A stretch of DNA of 64,000 bases, from contig NZ_OX638201.1 in NCBI RefSeq assembly GCF_951805225.1, positions 4,960,001 to 5,024,000 on the forward strand, given 5' to 3'. The notes under the pieces were generated by a model that saw only the letters and a list, made by a program, of their open reading frames with translations, was not told the origin of the DNA and searched no databases. This document shows positions 63,186-64,000 of this stretch, in pieces. Made by a program: the position numbers and the translations under genes. This DNA comes from an uncultured Flavobacterium sp. (GTDB lineage: Bacteria > Bacteroidota > Bacteroidia > Flavobacteriales > Flavobacteriaceae). Numbering within the stretch: the first letter of the stretch is position 1; each line of letters starts with the position of its first letter.

Positions 63186-63752
63186 TTATGCTTCAGTTGT
63201 TTCGTTATTCTCTTCAGCAGCAGGAGCTTCTTCAGTTGATGCTTCAACTTCAGTAACTTCTTCTTCAACTGCAGGAGTTGCAGCAGCGATAGCATCAGCT
63301 TCAGCTTGAGCTGCAGCAGCTAAACGTTTAGCGTTAACTTCTTGTTCTGCTTTAAAAGCTTTAGCTTTAGCATCAGCTTGCGCTTTTGTTAAACCGTCTT
63401 TTTTAGCATCAACTTTTCCAGCTTTAGCTTCTAACCATGCAGCTAATTTAGCATCAGCTTGCTCTTGAGTTAAAGCTCCTTTACGGATACCTCCATCAAG
63501 GTGGTGTTTCAATAAAGCACCTTTGTAAGAAAGAATTGCTCTAGCAGTATCAGTTGGTTGTGCACCATTGTGTAACCATTTAACTGCGCTATCAAGGTTT
63601 AAGTCGATAGTTGCTGGGTTAGTGTTTGGATTGTAAGTACCGATTTTCTCTAAGTATTTACCATCTCTTTTTGAGCGTGCATCTGCAGCTACAACCCAGT
63701 AAAAAGGTTTTCCTTTTTTACCGTGTCTTTGTAATCTAATTTTTACTGACAT
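63186..63752 (-). CDS. rpsP: 30S ribosomal protein S16
   Basis: The first 80 residues are standard S16 (VKIRLQRHGKKGKPFYWVVA, DARSKRDGKYLEKIGTYNP, ILSYKGALLKHHLDGG). The remaining 105 or so residues form an Ala/Lys/Glu-rich tail ending in acidic EEVTEVEASTEEAPAAEE-type sequence, which most bacteria lack but Bacteroidota S16 proteins commonly carry. It is the first gene of the rpsP-rimM operon. Confidence 0.97.
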   Translation of the reverse strand: MSVKIRLQRHGKKGKPFYWVVAADARSKRDGKYLEKIGTYNPNTNPATIDLNLDSAVKWLHNGAQPTDTARAILSYKGALLKHHLDGGIRKGALTQEQADAKLAAWLEAKAGKVDAKKDGLTKAQADAKAKAFKAEQEVNAKRLAAAAQAEADAIAAATPAVEEEVTEVEASTEEAPAAEENNETTEA

Positions 63753-63801
63753 AATCGTATGATTAAATTTTGAGGTACTCGACCTCCGTTAATTAAGGGC
63801 G

Positions 63802-63809
63802 CAAAGATA
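63802..63809 (-). promoter_or_regulatory. -7 box of the rpsP-rimM operon
   Basis: On the minus strand this reads TATCTTTG, a TAnnTTTG match 50 bp before the rpsP start. A clear TTTG -33 box is not visible. Confidence 0.6.
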
Positions 63810-63926
63810 TAATTTTTTTGTGAATAATACGTTTTAAAGCCTATTAATTATGGTTGATATGGATTTTTGCTAATTTATAGACCCTTTTTGACTTTCCTTT
63901 TTTTAAATTATTTATCTTAAATGTAA

Positions 63927-63934
63927 TACATTTG
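63927..63934 (+). promoter_or_regulatory. -7 box of the last, truncated gene
   Basis: TACATTTG matches TAnnTTTG and lies 19 bp before the ATG at 63953. Confidence 0.5.
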
Positions 63935-63952
63935 CGTGAAATTTATTTTTTT

Positions 63953-64000
63953 ATGAAAAAATATTATTACCTAATAATTACTGCTTTTTTACTTATATCT
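63953..64000 (+). CDS. Start of an exported protein (truncated by window end)
   Basis: Sixteen codons (MKKYYYLIITAFLLIS) run off the window. The Lys-Lys start followed by a hydrophobic stretch looks like a signal peptide. A -7 box lies just upstream. The family cannot be told from this fragment. Confidence 0.6.
   Translation, partial: MKKYYYLIITAFLLIS

Overview
This AT-rich 64 kb window reads as chromosome from a flavobacterium (Bacteroidota), most likely genus Flavobacterium. The evidence is -7 boxes of the TAnnTTTG type, a TonB-dependent receptor with a carboxypeptidase-regulatory N-domain, a giant SprB-repeat protein ending in a type IX secretion sorting domain, rpsP with a long acidic tail, and several families of intergenic palindromes typical of that genus. 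There is one tRNA (Ser-GGA), no rRNA and no CRISPR array. I see no complete insertion sequence.

Layout. 0-7 kb: a divergent LacI regulator with two 21-bp-spaced operators faces a TonB receptor, an MFS permease and a fungal-type neutral trehalase, so this looks like a trehalose (or related sugar) uptake operon. 7-15.5 kb: a prenyl diphosphate synthase, then YceI and a TetR-TolC-MFP-RND efflux operon; three copies of one 28-bp operator lie in front of yceI and tetR. 15.8-31.3 kb: a module of leftward genes (small membrane protein, lipoprotein, PKD/barrel protein, CHAT-TPR protease, retropepsin-like protease, 2339-aa SprB-repeat adhesin) faces an ECF sigma factor plus a TPR-bearing anti-sigma-like protein. 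Three strictly spaced promoter-like motifs sit in front of the first leftward genes and are the best candidate sites for that sigma factor. 31.5-37 kb: TatD, acyltransferase, asparaginase; an MFS exporter and a divergent LysR regulator; tRNA-Ser. 37-48 kb: a repeat-rich soluble histidine kinase, a serine hydrolase, GNAT, nitrilase, two AraC regulators around a frameshifted cysteine hydrolase, an ABM-domain protein, an SGNH lipoprotein, a DUF3050 protein and a glutaryl-CoA-type dehydrogenase.

48-62 kb is the most interesting accessory region. Two tandem membrane-spanning TPR/AraC-type regulators are followed by five double-glycine-type leader peptides (two of which are easily missed or misplaced by gene callers), a fused C39-like/VKOR/thioredoxin protein, a C39-peptidase ABC exporter, its HlyD partner, an S41 peptidase and a CarboxypepD-domain protein. 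Cysteine counts in the five predicted mature peptides are 0, 2, 4, 6 and 4. That fits a system exporting disulfide-bonded peptides, with the TPR/AraC proteins as possible sensors. The window closes with housekeeping genes (trmN6-like, rimM, rpsP) and the start of a secreted protein.

Several intergenic spaces are filled by palindromic elements. Two are composite, with long outer inverted repeats enclosing smaller palindromes; one of them supplies the start codon and first residues of the CHAT protein.
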